A DNA stretch of 57,797 nucleotides from an uncultured Lachnospiraceae bacterium (GTDB lineage Bacteria; Bacillota; Clostridia; Lachnospirales; Lachnospiraceae): contig CAJUDM010000010.1 in the NCBI GenBank assembly GCA_910584915.1, forward strand, positions 1 through 57,797, read 5' to 3'. The translations under genes and the position numbers were made by a program. Shown piece after piece: positions 41,162-48,916 of this stretch (position 1 is the first letter of the stretch; each line of letters starts with the position of its first letter). The notes below the pieces were generated by a model. It was not told where the DNA came from. It worked only from the letters and a program-made list of their open reading frames with translations, and ran no database searches.

Positions 41162-41189
41162 ATTATACCCCCCCGTTTCCCAAAATCAA
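41162..41189 (-). promoter_or_regulatory. Promoter of the zinc-ribbon gene
   Basis: TTGATT, 16 bases, TATAAT on the minus strand, about 150 bases before the TTG start. The rest of the gap 41014-41387 has small hairpins (GCCGCT/AGCGGC, TGCCATATGGCA) but no gene I can support. Confidence 0.5.
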
Positions 41190-41387
41190 GTACAAAAAAA
41201 GGTACAATCGCTCTCTGCCGCCGATACGCCCGGAGGATACCTGTCAGACGCCGGCATCCGATATTAGGCGCTGTATATACCACGTTCTTTCTATCACACC
41301 TCACGTAACCGTTCATCCAATCAGTTTCGCCGTTACACTTCACATCTTACATCGCGCATATTTAATTGACACATTCCATCATACATA

Positions 41388-43865
41388 TCATATATGCCAT
41401 GTCACCATCCTGCCCAATGCAAAGGCTATATCTCCGTTCTCCCTCCGGTCAGTCTCCACCTCAAATGACATATATGGCATGCCCTCATACTCCGCCACAG
41501 CGTACGTCTCAAACATATCATCCATATAATATCCCGCGTACACATAAAAACCTGTCTTCCTTCCCAGGTCAAAACCGGATATCATCCCGAGCTCCACCCC
41601 TGTCACCTGATCCCCCTGCTCCGCCGGAATGGTTACCGCCTGTAACGATTCCCCGCTCTTTTTATCTGTCAGGACAAGATGCCTCGTCTCTTCGTCAAAA
41701 TTCCAGCCGATCCGCTCCTCCAGAAGGGCGCAGTAATCCTCCATGCCAAAATGGCTCTCCTGCATTGTGCTCCCGTCAAACCGCAGGATGTGAAGTTCCT
41801 CCGCCGAGATACCGCTCCCGCTGTAAACCATGCAGGAAATCTGCAGTTCCCGCTTCTCCTCATTCCAGTACAATTGCGGCAGAAACAGTCTCGGTGTCAT
41901 ATAGTACCAGTCAAAATAGTACCAATCCTCCCCCATCTCCAGCGCCACGCCACGGTCCGTAACCTCTTCATCCCTATAACCGTAAAGTCTGATCTCCTTC
42001 TCCGGGATCTCACCGATACACAGGACTTCGCCCGTATCTGAAACCAAAAGATTGCGGTTGAAGGGGAGCCGCTGCAGCTCCTCCCTGTCTATTTTCATCA
42101 TTCTCGCGACAACATCGATCTGCTCATCCACCGGCACCCAGATCCCGTTTTCCCCGTAGGGCTTTAACATACTGACCGTAAAGGTCTCCCTGTCATCTAA
42201 AAAAGTGATATCCAGGCCGATGAGCCCGCTGCTCTCCGGCTCATGCAGCGTATACTGCACCAGTTTCGGATCATCGGACAGATTGAGAAGGAAGGCGGCG
42301 GCGCTCTCCGGCTCAAACAGATCCCGATATGCCATGGTACTCGAGAGCAGGGCGTTCTCGTTCAGCGCCTCCCCCAGCCCGTTCTTTGTGTAATCCATCA
42401 TGGTCCCGTCGATGGAACCCTGGTATGTGTATGCCTCTCTGAATTCTTTCGCTGTGGAAATATCATCATAACAGCTCAGTTCCTCTCTCGCCACAAAACA
42501 CCTGTCGCCCTCCCATTCGAGCCACAACAATTCCCTCCAGCAGGTGACATGGGGATCGGAGGTGTGCGCATAATAGTATATTTCTGCCCGGTCCGGATCC
42601 TCCTCATATATTTGAAAAAAGCAATCTGTCTCTACATCCTGTGGCCAGGGGCTTGAAAAGCCGAAGCTGTGACCGTCCTCAGAAGCTGCCGGCATACCCA
42701 CCGCCGCTTCCGGTGACAGCATAGCCGCAATGCTCCCGCCGTCTCTGGCAACAAATGCCTCTGTCCACTGCTCTACAAATGCGGTCAGCTCCGCCTTCCT
42801 GCTCTCGCCAAGATCCTTGTAGGCGCCCTGATCCTGCACGGAATAGGAATCCTCCTCCGCGCTCTGGCTGTCCATCTGCGCTTTCTCCCGTATTGCCGAT
42901 GCATCTTCCGTATTCGATGTATCCCCCTCCTCCTTCGGACCTGTCAGAAAGCACACCGCCGCCGCAACACAGCACAGAAGCGCCGCTAGAATGATCCAGA
43001 ATGCCGGCTTTTTATAATCCAGTACATTTTTCACCCGCTCTTTCACACCCGTCTCTCCGAACGCAAGGGGACATGCCGTCACTCCGCTTTGCCTGATACT
43101 GCAAAAGAGAAGCGCCTCCGCGTAGGCTTTTCTGCTCTCCCCGCCCAGCGTGCGGACCACTTTCTCATCGCACGCAAATTCAATGTCCCTGCAGAGCAGT
43201 ATATACGAAATCCAGCAGAGCGGCTGGAACCAGTAAACGGACAGGATCAGAAACCCCGCCGGCTTCCACCAGTGGTCCAGCCTTTTTAAGTGCGCCCGCT
43301 CGTGGGCGATCACATACTCCATGCGCGACTCATCGAGTCCCGAAGGCAGGCAGATCTTCGGGCTGATGATCCCCAGGATAAAAGGGATGTCAATATGATC
43401 GCACAGACAGATCCGCTCCTCTTTGCGGATGGATGCCCCGGTCATCCTGTACAGTCTGTAATAGCTGATAAAACTGTACAAAAGCATTACTATAACACCC
43501 GTTATCCAAATAATTCCTAGCACATTCATCACATGATTCCCGTTGCCGGCGGGAACAGTGATTCCTTCATAGTAATGATCACCCAGATAATCATTGACCG
43601 CTCCATCCAAAAAGCCAATCCCCGTATCCACCTGAAAGGTATTTCCCGTCACGATATTTTCCGACAGAGGTTCATTGTCAGGTATCAGGCTGAGCGCGCT
43701 CTCCACCGTAAACGGGCAGACAAGCTTAAACGCCACAAGCGCCCACAGCAGACAGGATATCCACTTTGGCGCTTTTCTCAGAAAGAAACGGAACACCACC
43801 ACCGCCAGGATCAGCCAGCTTGCCGTCAGTCCCATATTCAAGATTTTTAAAAATACAGTTCCCAT
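41388..43865 (-). CDS. BlaR1/MecR1-like M56 metallopeptidase with large outer domain
   Basis: An 825-residue membrane sensor. The M56 part (about residues 1-300) has membrane helices, ISPKICLPSGL, and the zinc motif AHERAHLKRLDHWW (H-E-x-x-H, about 193) with a distal Glu in EFACDEKVVRTLGG (about 232). A last helix (about 297-315) leads to an outer region of 500 residues. That region does not show the penicillin-binding S-x-x-K/K-T-G pattern of BlaR1, so the signal is probably not a beta-lactam. On activation such proteins cleave the partner BlaI repressor. blaI lies upstream, in the same transcript. ATG 43865 with GGGGGAC chosen. Confidence 0.8.
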   Translation of the reverse strand: MGTVFLKILNMGLTASWLILAVVVFRFFLRKAPKWISCLLWALVAFKLVCPFTVESALSLIPDNEPLSENIVTGNTFQVDTGIGFLDGAVNDYLGDHYYEGITVPAGNGNHVMNVLGIIWITGVIVMLLYSFISYYRLYRMTGASIRKEERICLCDHIDIPFILGIISPKICLPSGLDESRMEYVIAHERAHLKRLDHWWKPAGFLILSVYWFQPLCWISYILLCRDIEFACDEKVVRTLGGESRKAYAEALLFCSIRQSGVTACPLAFGETGVKERVKNVLDYKKPAFWIILAALLCCVAAAVCFLTGPKEEGDTSNTEDASAIREKAQMDSQSAEEDSYSVQDQGAYKDLGESRKAELTAFVEQWTEAFVARDGGSIAAMLSPEAAVGMPAASEDGHSFGFSSPWPQDVETDCFFQIYEEDPDRAEIYYYAHTSDPHVTCWRELLWLEWEGDRCFVAREELSCYDDISTAKEFREAYTYQGSIDGTMMDYTKNGLGEALNENALLSSTMAYRDLFEPESAAAFLLNLSDDPKLVQYTLHEPESSGLIGLDITFLDDRETFTVSMLKPYGENGIWVPVDEQIDVVARMMKIDREELQRLPFNRNLLVSDTGEVLCIGEIPEKEIRLYGYRDEEVTDRGVALEMGEDWYYFDWYYMTPRLFLPQLYWNEEKRELQISCMVYSGSGISAEELHILRFDGSTMQESHFGMEDYCALLEERIGWNFDEETRHLVLTDKKSGESLQAVTIPAEQGDQVTGVELGMISGFDLGRKTGFYVYAGYYMDDMFETYAVAEYEGMPYMSFEVETDRRENGDIAFALGRMVTWHI

Positions 43866-44015
43866 ACTATGTCCCCCGTATCCCATTTTTTGTCCCGTCG
43901 ATGTTTAGCTGCCGTCACGGTGCACTTCGCGCTACGCATCCGTTCCCTCCCGGCATCCGCAATCATCATCCGGCAACCCGATCCGGCATATCACCGCTAT
44001 ACGCCTGTTCCCGTA

Positions 44016-44393
44016 TCAGTCCTTGCCACAGATGTCATCCGGGTATCCATCGATCATCTCCCGTATCTCCGAGATCTCCTGCTCCGTCAATGCCCTGCGC
44101 TTCGTAAAGGCGGCGATAAAAGCGGGGAGAGAACCCTGAAATGTCTCCTTCACAAACTGCTCGCTTCTCCCCGCATAGTAATCTTCTCTGGAGATCAGGG
44201 AAGTCACCTGCTTTTCCTTCATCTGAAAAATGCCGTGCTCATTCAGTTTTTTCAAAACCGTGTAGGTCGTCGTCCTCTTCCAGTGCAGTTCCCTCTCGCA
44301 CAGGCCCACCAGCTCCCGCATCGAAAGCGGTTCCCTCTCCCAGATCATATCCGCAAAACGGGACTCCACCTCACCCAGCTTATAAGTTGTCAT
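44016..44393 (-). CDS. BlaI/MecI/CopY-family repressor
   Basis: A 125-residue winged-helix repressor. N-terminal LGEVESRFADMIWEREPLSM, then KRTTTYTVLKKLNEHGIFQM, are the DNA-binding part; the C-terminal helices form the dimer and the cleavage region. GGAGGACTG precedes the ATG. The promoter upstream holds two dyads with TAGAC/GTCTA arms, so it likely represses itself and the M56 gene behind it (150 bases downstream). Confidence 0.88.
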   Translation of the reverse strand: MTTYKLGEVESRFADMIWEREPLSMRELVGLCERELHWKRTTTYTVLKKLNEHGIFQMKEKQVTSLISREDYYAGRSEQFVKETFQGSLPAFIAAFTKRRALTEQEISEIREMIDGYPDDICGKD

Positions 44394-44442
44394 CTCTCAC
44401 AGTCCTCCGTTTTTTTGTATGTTATATGTTGTCTGTTGTGAA

Positions 44443-44491
44443 TAGACAATATTAGTCTATCATCAATAGACAATTCTGTCAAGACAGTCTA
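44443..44491 (-). promoter_or_regulatory. blaI promoter with two TAGAC/GTCTA operators
   Basis: On the minus strand TTGACA, 17 bases, TAGACT. Dyad 1 (44443-44459) places TAGAC and GTCTA seven bases apart across the -10; dyad 2 (44467-44491) has the same arms around CTGTC/GACAG across the -35. This fits the twin-operator layout of BlaI-type promoters. Confidence 0.65.
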
Positions 44492-44560
44492 TTATATTTC
44501 TTTGCATGTAACAGTTTCACTAAATGACATGAATTGATAAGCCAATGTCAGTTAGTCAGC

Positions 44561-44735
44561 ACCATAGCTCAGCCGTGAGAAAAATAAAATGCTCAAGGAG
44601 CCCCTTAAAAAGCGTCGGCACTTAACGAGGTCCTTCACGAGTTTAGTGTCCGATACGCTTTTTACGGAGCGAGAGCGTGGCGACGGAGTATTTTATTTTC
44701 CTCATGGCGTCCGATACCGTTAACTAAATGACATG
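44561..44735. repeat. Structured dispersed repeat, copy 2 (partner at 9254)
   Basis: The shorter copy, 175 bases. GCCGTGAG-A-AAAATAAAAT pairs with ATTTTATTTTCCTCATGGC at the other end over about 19 positions, one of them a wobble; an inner stem joins TAAAAAGCG to CGCTTTTTA. CTAAATGACATGAA stands at both flanks (44520 and 44724), and the left flank also forms a hairpin with AATGTCAGTTAG. It lies in the gap 44394-44832 between the blaI promoter and the ferritin terminator; no gene is seen. Confidence 0.75.
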
Positions 44736-44760
44736 AACCGATAGTTATTACCTCTGCACA

Positions 44761-44804
44761 GAAAAAACAGCCTGCAAAAGTATTCTTTCACTTCCGCAGG
44801 CTGT
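44761..44804 (-). terminator. Terminator of the ferritin gene
   Basis: ACAGCCTGC/GCAGGCTGT, a 9-bp stem with a 20-base loop, then TTTTTTC on the minus strand, 28 bases after the stop. Confidence 0.7.
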
Positions 44805-44832
44805 CCCATATTCTTCGTTCAGTATTTTAATT

Positions 44833-45342
44833 TTATAAAACCAGTGACGGCGCACTGTAAACTCTGCCGCCCAGTTCCTCGTTCAGCATATAAAGGCTCC
44901 TCGCGTCATCACCGAACAGCTCCATCTTTGTGATCTGGTCGGAAGAATTTTTCTCCTCCTCGCCCTGTTCCTTGATGAACCAGTCCAGAAACTGCGTGGT
45001 CCTGAAATCCTTCACTTCCTGTGCCGCCGCATAGATATTGTTGATCAGGGATGTCACATACTGCTCATGCTCCAGCCCCGCTTTCAGCGGATCGATCAGT
45101 GCGGTAAATGTCTTATCCGGTTTTGCCACAACTTCCAGTGTCACTTTCTCGTTGTTATTGTGCAGATACTGGTAGATCAGCATCGCATGGTCCTGCTCCT
45201 CCTTCGCCTGGATCTCATACCAGTTCGCGAACCCGTCCAATCCCTTGTCACTGTAAAAATTAGCCATATCGAGATACAGATATGCCGAATAAAACTCCTT
45301 GTTGATCTGATCATTTAAAAGTTCTGCTACTTTTTTATCCAT
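44833..45342 (-). CDS. ftnA: Ferritin
   Basis: A 169-residue non-haem ferritin that stores iron. Ferroxidase ligands are visible: Glu in NKEFYSAYLYLDMAN (about 16), E-x-x-H in IQAKEEQDHAM (about 49), Glu in HEQYVTSLINN (about 93) and Q-x-x-E type residues in IKEQGEEEKNSSDQ (about 129). Length and four-helix pattern are normal. ATG with GAGGAAAA. The leader upstream is folded (see 45368-45450). Single gene. Confidence 0.95.
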   Translation of the reverse strand: MDKKVAELLNDQINKEFYSAYLYLDMANFYSDKGLDGFANWYEIQAKEEQDHAMLIYQYLHNNNEKVTLEVVAKPDKTFTALIDPLKAGLEHEQYVTSLINNIYAAAQEVKDFRTTQFLDWFIKEQGEEEKNSSDQITKMELFGDDARSLYMLNEELGGRVYSAPSLVL

Positions 45343-45367
45343 TTTTCCTCATTTCTGCGCAGCTCCC

Positions 45368-45450
45368 GGCTCAATTTATTGAGCCTGTGCATCATTAAGT
45401 CTGTGGGCGCCGCGCAGACACAGACTTATAGACTGAAAATCAAATTTTCA
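45368..45450 (-). promoter_or_regulatory. Structured leader of the ferritin gene
   Basis: Three successive hairpins: GGCTCAAT/ATTGAGCC (45368-45385), AAGTCTGTG/CACAGACTT (45397-45427) and TGAAAAT/ATTTTCA (45434-45450). All lie in the presumed 5' untranslated region. No known riboswitch is recognised. Confidence 0.45.
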
Positions 45451-45567
45451 ATCTTATCCTCTTTGTATGTATTGACTTACCATGTACAGGATAATACAAA
45501 ATTTTCTTTTTTACAAGTATGGATTTTCATTCGGCTCTCTTGACTGCTTCTCCGAGGTAAGCTGCTT

Positions 45568-46230
45568 CTATGAGATAAGTTTTTTCGTCTGTTTTGTCCT
45601 TTCCCTCTTCGCCCGCTCCGCCGATTCCTCTGCCGCCCGGTCTGCCAGTTCTTTCAGCTCTTCCATCTCCTCCGCAGAGCCCTCACTCTTCCCTGATATT
45701 TTTGCTTCCACTGCTGCAGTTCTCATCTCCTCTGATACATCCATCTCCACTGTTGCTTCCGCCATCTCTTCCACCGTATCCAACCCGGGCTCAGCATCCG
45801 GCAATTCTCTGTCCATCTCTCCAAGCAGTTCCGACAGCATGCCATCTTCCTTCTCTCCACCCATCGCATCTTCCGGCAGGACATCTTCCCTCTCTTCCTC
45901 CGTCTCCGGCAAAAGTTTCTTTATCTCCTCCGCGATCTTCTCGCCCTTCTCCCTCGCCTCATCCAGAATATGGCTGATCTCCTCCATATTAAAGGCATGC
46001 TTCACCGCCCTGATCTGATCCTTGTAAGAATGCAGAAGATTCAGCTTATCCTCTATCTCGTCCAGAGAACTGCACTCTCTGTTTTTCAGATTTGCCTTCT
46101 GCTTCTCCAGCACCGCAAGCTGGTCATCCCTGCTCTGCATCCGCTCCAGCTTTTTCTCCGCACTTTTCAATCCTCCCGCCCGGTTTCTCAAAAAAACCGG
46201 CATCTCTCCGACGTTTACTGTTATCCCCAT
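45568..46230 (-). CDS. Coiled-coil protein, likely SigD-controlled
   Basis: A 220-residue charged helical protein beginning GITVNVGEMPVFLRNRAGG, with coiled coil at about residues 25-105 (KSAEKKLERMQSRDDQLAVL, RECSSLDEIEDKLNLLHSYK) and a Glu-rich second half. There is no signal or membrane part. It resembles in style and N terminus the 339-residue protein at 9625-10644, and shares its promoter type. The start was set at the ATG at 46230 with AAAGGGGAC; the 36 residues further upstream in the open frame look non-coding. Function unknown; a motility link is inferred from the promoter. Confidence 0.6.
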   Translation of the reverse strand: MGITVNVGEMPVFLRNRAGGLKSAEKKLERMQSRDDQLAVLEKQKANLKNRECSSLDEIEDKLNLLHSYKDQIRAVKHAFNMEEISHILDEAREKGEKIAEEIKKLLPETEEEREDVLPEDAMGGEKEDGMLSELLGEMDRELPDAEPGLDTVEEMAEATVEMDVSEEMRTAAVEAKISGKSEGSAEEMEELKELADRAAEESAERAKRERTKQTKKLIS

Positions 46231-46301
46231 ATCCTGTCCCCTTTCGCTTTTTCCGTCTGCGCCCATCTGTCCTGTCTCCTGGCAGCCAGGTTCTATAATA
46301 T

Positions 46302-46328
46302 ATATCGGATAACAGTCGTTAATCATTA
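46302..46328 (-). promoter_or_regulatory. SigD (sigma-28)-like promoter of the second coiled-coil gene
   Basis: The minus strand reads TAAT, 15 bases, TCCGATAT, followed by ATATTATA, the same string as at the 10806 promoter. The transcript would start about 60 bases before the ATG. Confidence 0.5.
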
Positions 46329-46391
46329 GGTCAAACAACTTAAATTGAACCGCATTTTTGCAAGCGGCGATACGAGCCTGAACGTTAAAAC

Positions 46392-46531
46392 GTAACAGTT
46401 CAGCCTTCCAATATTCCGCGAGTAAAATCGCTCTGAAAGCGATTTTGCGAGTTGTGCAGGCGCCAAAATGCGACTTCGGAGCATTTTGTGTGCATCAACG
46501 TAACAGTTTAGCCGAATGGCTGAACTGTTAC
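46392..46531. mobile_element. MITE-like element, copy B (140 bp) with 8-bp target duplication
   Basis: Ends GTAACAGTTCAGCC and GGCTGAACTGTTAC are perfect inverses. GTTAAAAC stands directly on both sides, a clear 8-bp target duplication. About 95% identical to 29840-29979 in the opposite orientation. It lies between the SigD-like promoter and the end of the second M56 gene. No coding capacity; a transposase elsewhere must have moved it. The rest of the gap 46231-46565 is promoter and leader. Confidence 0.88.
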
Positions 46532-46565
46532 GTTAAAACAACCTGGAATCGTCTGTGTAACAATG

Positions 46566-47822
46566 TCACATCATCATAAAGATCCATGCCGTTGCATCCA
46601 CATACTTTTCATAGGCGATCTCGAGTTCCTCCCCGGTAAACTGCGAGATATCAGCATAGACAACATCGCCTCCGCCGCCCACGCCGGGCTGTTTCATAAA
46701 GCCGCCGAACACGATGTATATCCCCTCTGTCTGCGCACCGCACTCCTCCAAAAGCTCCAGCATCTCCTCCGTCCTCACCACCACTCTGCTCTCGTCAAAG
46801 GACACCGTCCGCCGCAGCTTCTCACTGTCCCTGAGGATAACGCGGGCGCCTGTATCGTCGAGCACCGTGACATCCTCAAGCTGTGTATATCTGGCATAGG
46901 AATTTCTGTAAATGCCAAGGAAACCACCGGATAAAAGCATAACGCCTGTTATAACTATAAAAACAATATTTACAGACTTATACCTCCTGAAATCCGCGAT
47001 CTTCTGAATCCTCCGCCTGATCCCGTCAAAACTGCGCCCCGCCGCCTCACCGGCAAAGGCTGCGGCTCCCGCTGGTTTCTCCCCTTTCTTTGCCTGACAT
47101 AACAAACGGATGCATCCAAGCAGCAAAAGCCCGTAATCACAGGCACTTCTCCCGCCTTTCTGTATAGTCACCCGGTCGCACACCTCCTCCAGGTCCGCTC
47201 TCAGCTCCCCTGCGCCGATCCCCAGAAAAAAGTTCGGCCAAAACAATACCCTCAGCACATCCCACGCAAAAAGACACCACAGATGCCCCAGCCTGATATG
47301 TATCCTCTCATGAAACAGTATGGTCTCCAGATCCGTTCTGTCATATTCTTCGACCATCACCCGGGGCACCACGATCTTCGGAAAAAACAGCCCCACCACA
47401 AAAGGAGTCACCGCCCCGTCGCAGATATAAATATTTTCCCTGAGCCGTTCCATCTTCTTTACAGTGCGCATCAGCCTCCATCTTCTGTAAAACAGATATC
47501 CGCCGTAGACAGCCATCACCAGAAAATAGTTCGATCCCATCTGAACATGCTTATAATTCCAATCGGCCCACCATAAAAAGCCCCGGACGCCGAACCTTGT
47601 CTCATAAAACAGCTTAAGCCCGCCGATAAACGGAAGCCATAGAAAGAAACTCCAGAGGATCATCCTGCAAAAACAGTTCTGAAACAGCCGCAGTTTCCGA
47701 AGCAGCATCACAAGAACAAGCAGAAAAAAGGAAAAGAAGAGCCCTCTCCCCAGATTCACAGTATAATAGCAAAATATGCAGCTTATCACTTCCCATGCTC
47801 TGCAAAGCCATTCCTGTATCAT
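46566..47822 (-). CDS. BlaR1/MecR1-like M56 metallopeptidase (short form)
   Basis: A 418-residue membrane protein. Membrane helices at about 14-40, 48-68 and 90-110, the M56 motif HERIHIRLGHLW (about residue 172) and EEVCDRVTIQKGG (about 215). A fourth helix (about 300-322) leads to a short outer domain of about 95 residues. No penicillin-binding motifs. The start at the ATG at 47822 (AGAGGAAAGAGT) overlaps the stop of the second blaI, so the pair is coupled. The sensed signal is unknown. Confidence 0.78.
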   Translation of the reverse strand: MIQEWLCRAWEVISCIFCYYTVNLGRGLFFSFFLLVLVMLLRKLRLFQNCFCRMILWSFFLWLPFIGGLKLFYETRFGVRGFLWWADWNYKHVQMGSNYFLVMAVYGGYLFYRRWRLMRTVKKMERLRENIYICDGAVTPFVVGLFFPKIVVPRVMVEEYDRTDLETILFHERIHIRLGHLWCLFAWDVLRVLFWPNFFLGIGAGELRADLEEVCDRVTIQKGGRSACDYGLLLLGCIRLLCQAKKGEKPAGAAAFAGEAAGRSFDGIRRRIQKIADFRRYKSVNIVFIVITGVMLLSGGFLGIYRNSYARYTQLEDVTVLDDTGARVILRDSEKLRRTVSFDESRVVVRTEEMLELLEECGAQTEGIYIVFGGFMKQPGVGGGGDVVYADISQFTGEELEIAYEKYVDATAWIFMMM

Positions 47823-48175
47823 ACTCTTTCCTCTCTGCTGCGCCGCAGAATGTCTTCCAGTTCTTTCATCTGTTCCTCGGTCAGGTCCGCGCTGCCGATC
47901 AGCGCCGCCACAGCCCCCATCTGATTCCCCGCAAAGTAACTCTCGACAAACCGGCTGCTCTTCTCTCTCTGACATTCTTGCCTTGTTTTCAGCGGGTAGT
48001 AATGATAGATCCGGGCATCTTTCTCATCCACCCTGTACGCCAGAATCCCCTTCTGACAGAGCCTGTTCATCAGCACCCGCACCATCTTCGGATTCATGCT
48101 GTTTCCCGCGCCGAGCCGCCCGATCACCTCCGACGAAGTCATCGCCTCCCCGCTCTCCCACAAAACTTCCATCAC
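47819..48175 (-). CDS. BlaI-family repressor with damaged N terminus
   Basis: A 118-residue frame starting GTG-ATG (MMEVLWESGEAMTSSEVIGR). It has the winged helix (NPKMVRVLMNRLCQKGILAY) and dimer/cleavage helices but lacks the first turn of helix 1. That turn, ASESEWQV, is encoded just upstream in the same frame without any start codon. A well-placed ATG (48216, SD GAGGAAG) reads MGKEELTP in another frame. A one-base change near 48200 would join the two. Whether a working repressor is made is unclear. It is coupled to the short M56 gene. Confidence 0.75.
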   Translation of the reverse strand: MMEVLWESGEAMTSSEVIGRLGAGNSMNPKMVRVLMNRLCQKGILAYRVDEKDARIYHYYPLKTRQECQREKSSRFVESYFAGNQMGAVAALIGSADLTEEQMKELEDILRRSREERV

Positions 48176-48260
48176 CTGCCACTCGCTCTCGCTGGCGTCA
48201 GTTCCTCTTTTCCCATATCTTCCTCACTTTTCTGTTCTTATTCTCTCCCCTGTTTACTTC

Positions 48261-48568
48261 CGCGGGCAATGAGTCGGGCGGATGCGAAGCATCCACTTGA
48301 CGAATACCGCAAGAAGCAAAAACCCGCCTTAACTTTAATGCCCAAACAACTTACTGCCGGGGTTTTGGCTTCCGCGGGCAATGAGTCAGGTGGATGTGGA
48401 GCATCCATTTGACGAATGCCGCGAGAGGCAAAAAACCGCCTTAACCTTAATGCCCAAACAACTTACTGCCGGGGTTTTGGCTTCCGCGGGCAATGAGTCA
48501 GGTGGATGTGAAGCATCCATTTGACGAATGCCGCGAGAGGCAAAAAACCGCCTTAACTTTAATACCCC
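48261..48568. repeat. 112-bp tandem repeat, 2.7 units
   Basis: Units begin at 48261, 48373 and 48485 with CGCGGGCAATGAGTC; the third is cut short at the end of the neighbouring transporter gene. Each unit has a nested hairpin GCGGGCA/TGCCGC, GTC/GAC and GGATG/CATCC, then CCGCCTTAA and a GC-rich ACTGCCGGGGTTTTGGCTTC spacer. Units differ at about ten places. They fill the space between the small DMT gene and the second blaI; no gene is seen in them. Confidence 0.85.
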
Positions 48569-48916
48569 TCAACCAAGCAGTGAATAGACCGCGATCCCGC
48601 AGACGATCAGGACAAGCGCCGCCGCCTTTCCCTTGTTCATCTTCTCCCCGAAGATCTTTACCCCGAAAATCGTAATATAGATATAACTGGTCGCCTCCAG
48701 GATCGGTCCCATGGAGAGCGGGATGCCCCTGTAGGCAAGGATAGACAGAAGGGTTGTCCCTACAAACAGCACATAGGCAGTGATCACAAGCGGATTTAAA
48801 TACTCCTGCAGCGGGGACTTGTGCGGCTTGTTCGCCTCGATCTTCAACATCACCTGTGAGATTGCCGCAATAAACGTACCTACCAGTATCAACAGCGCAT
48901 ACATGTATGTATTCAT
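48569..48916 (-). CDS. Small DMT/EamA-type transporter subunit (second of a pair)
   Basis: A 115-residue protein with four hydrophobic segments (about 5-22, 43-62, 70-88 and 95-113) and the motif SMGPILEATSYIYITIFGVK, like half an EamA transporter or a small multidrug resistance subunit. It overlaps the first subunit by four bases (ATGA). The two probably form a heterodimer, as with ArnE/ArnF or EbrAB. Substrate unknown. Confidence 0.75.
   Translation of the reverse strand: MNTYMYALLILVGTFIAAISQVMLKIEANKPHKSPLQEYLNPLVITAYVLFVGTTLLSILAYRGIPLSMGPILEATSYIYITIFGVKIFGEKMNKGKAAALVLIVCGIAVYSLLG

Noticed and set aside
41044..41343. A 99-codon minus-strand frame in the gap before the zinc-ribbon gene
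   Set aside because: No SD or domain. A good promoter for the downstream gene lies inside it and composition is not coding-like.
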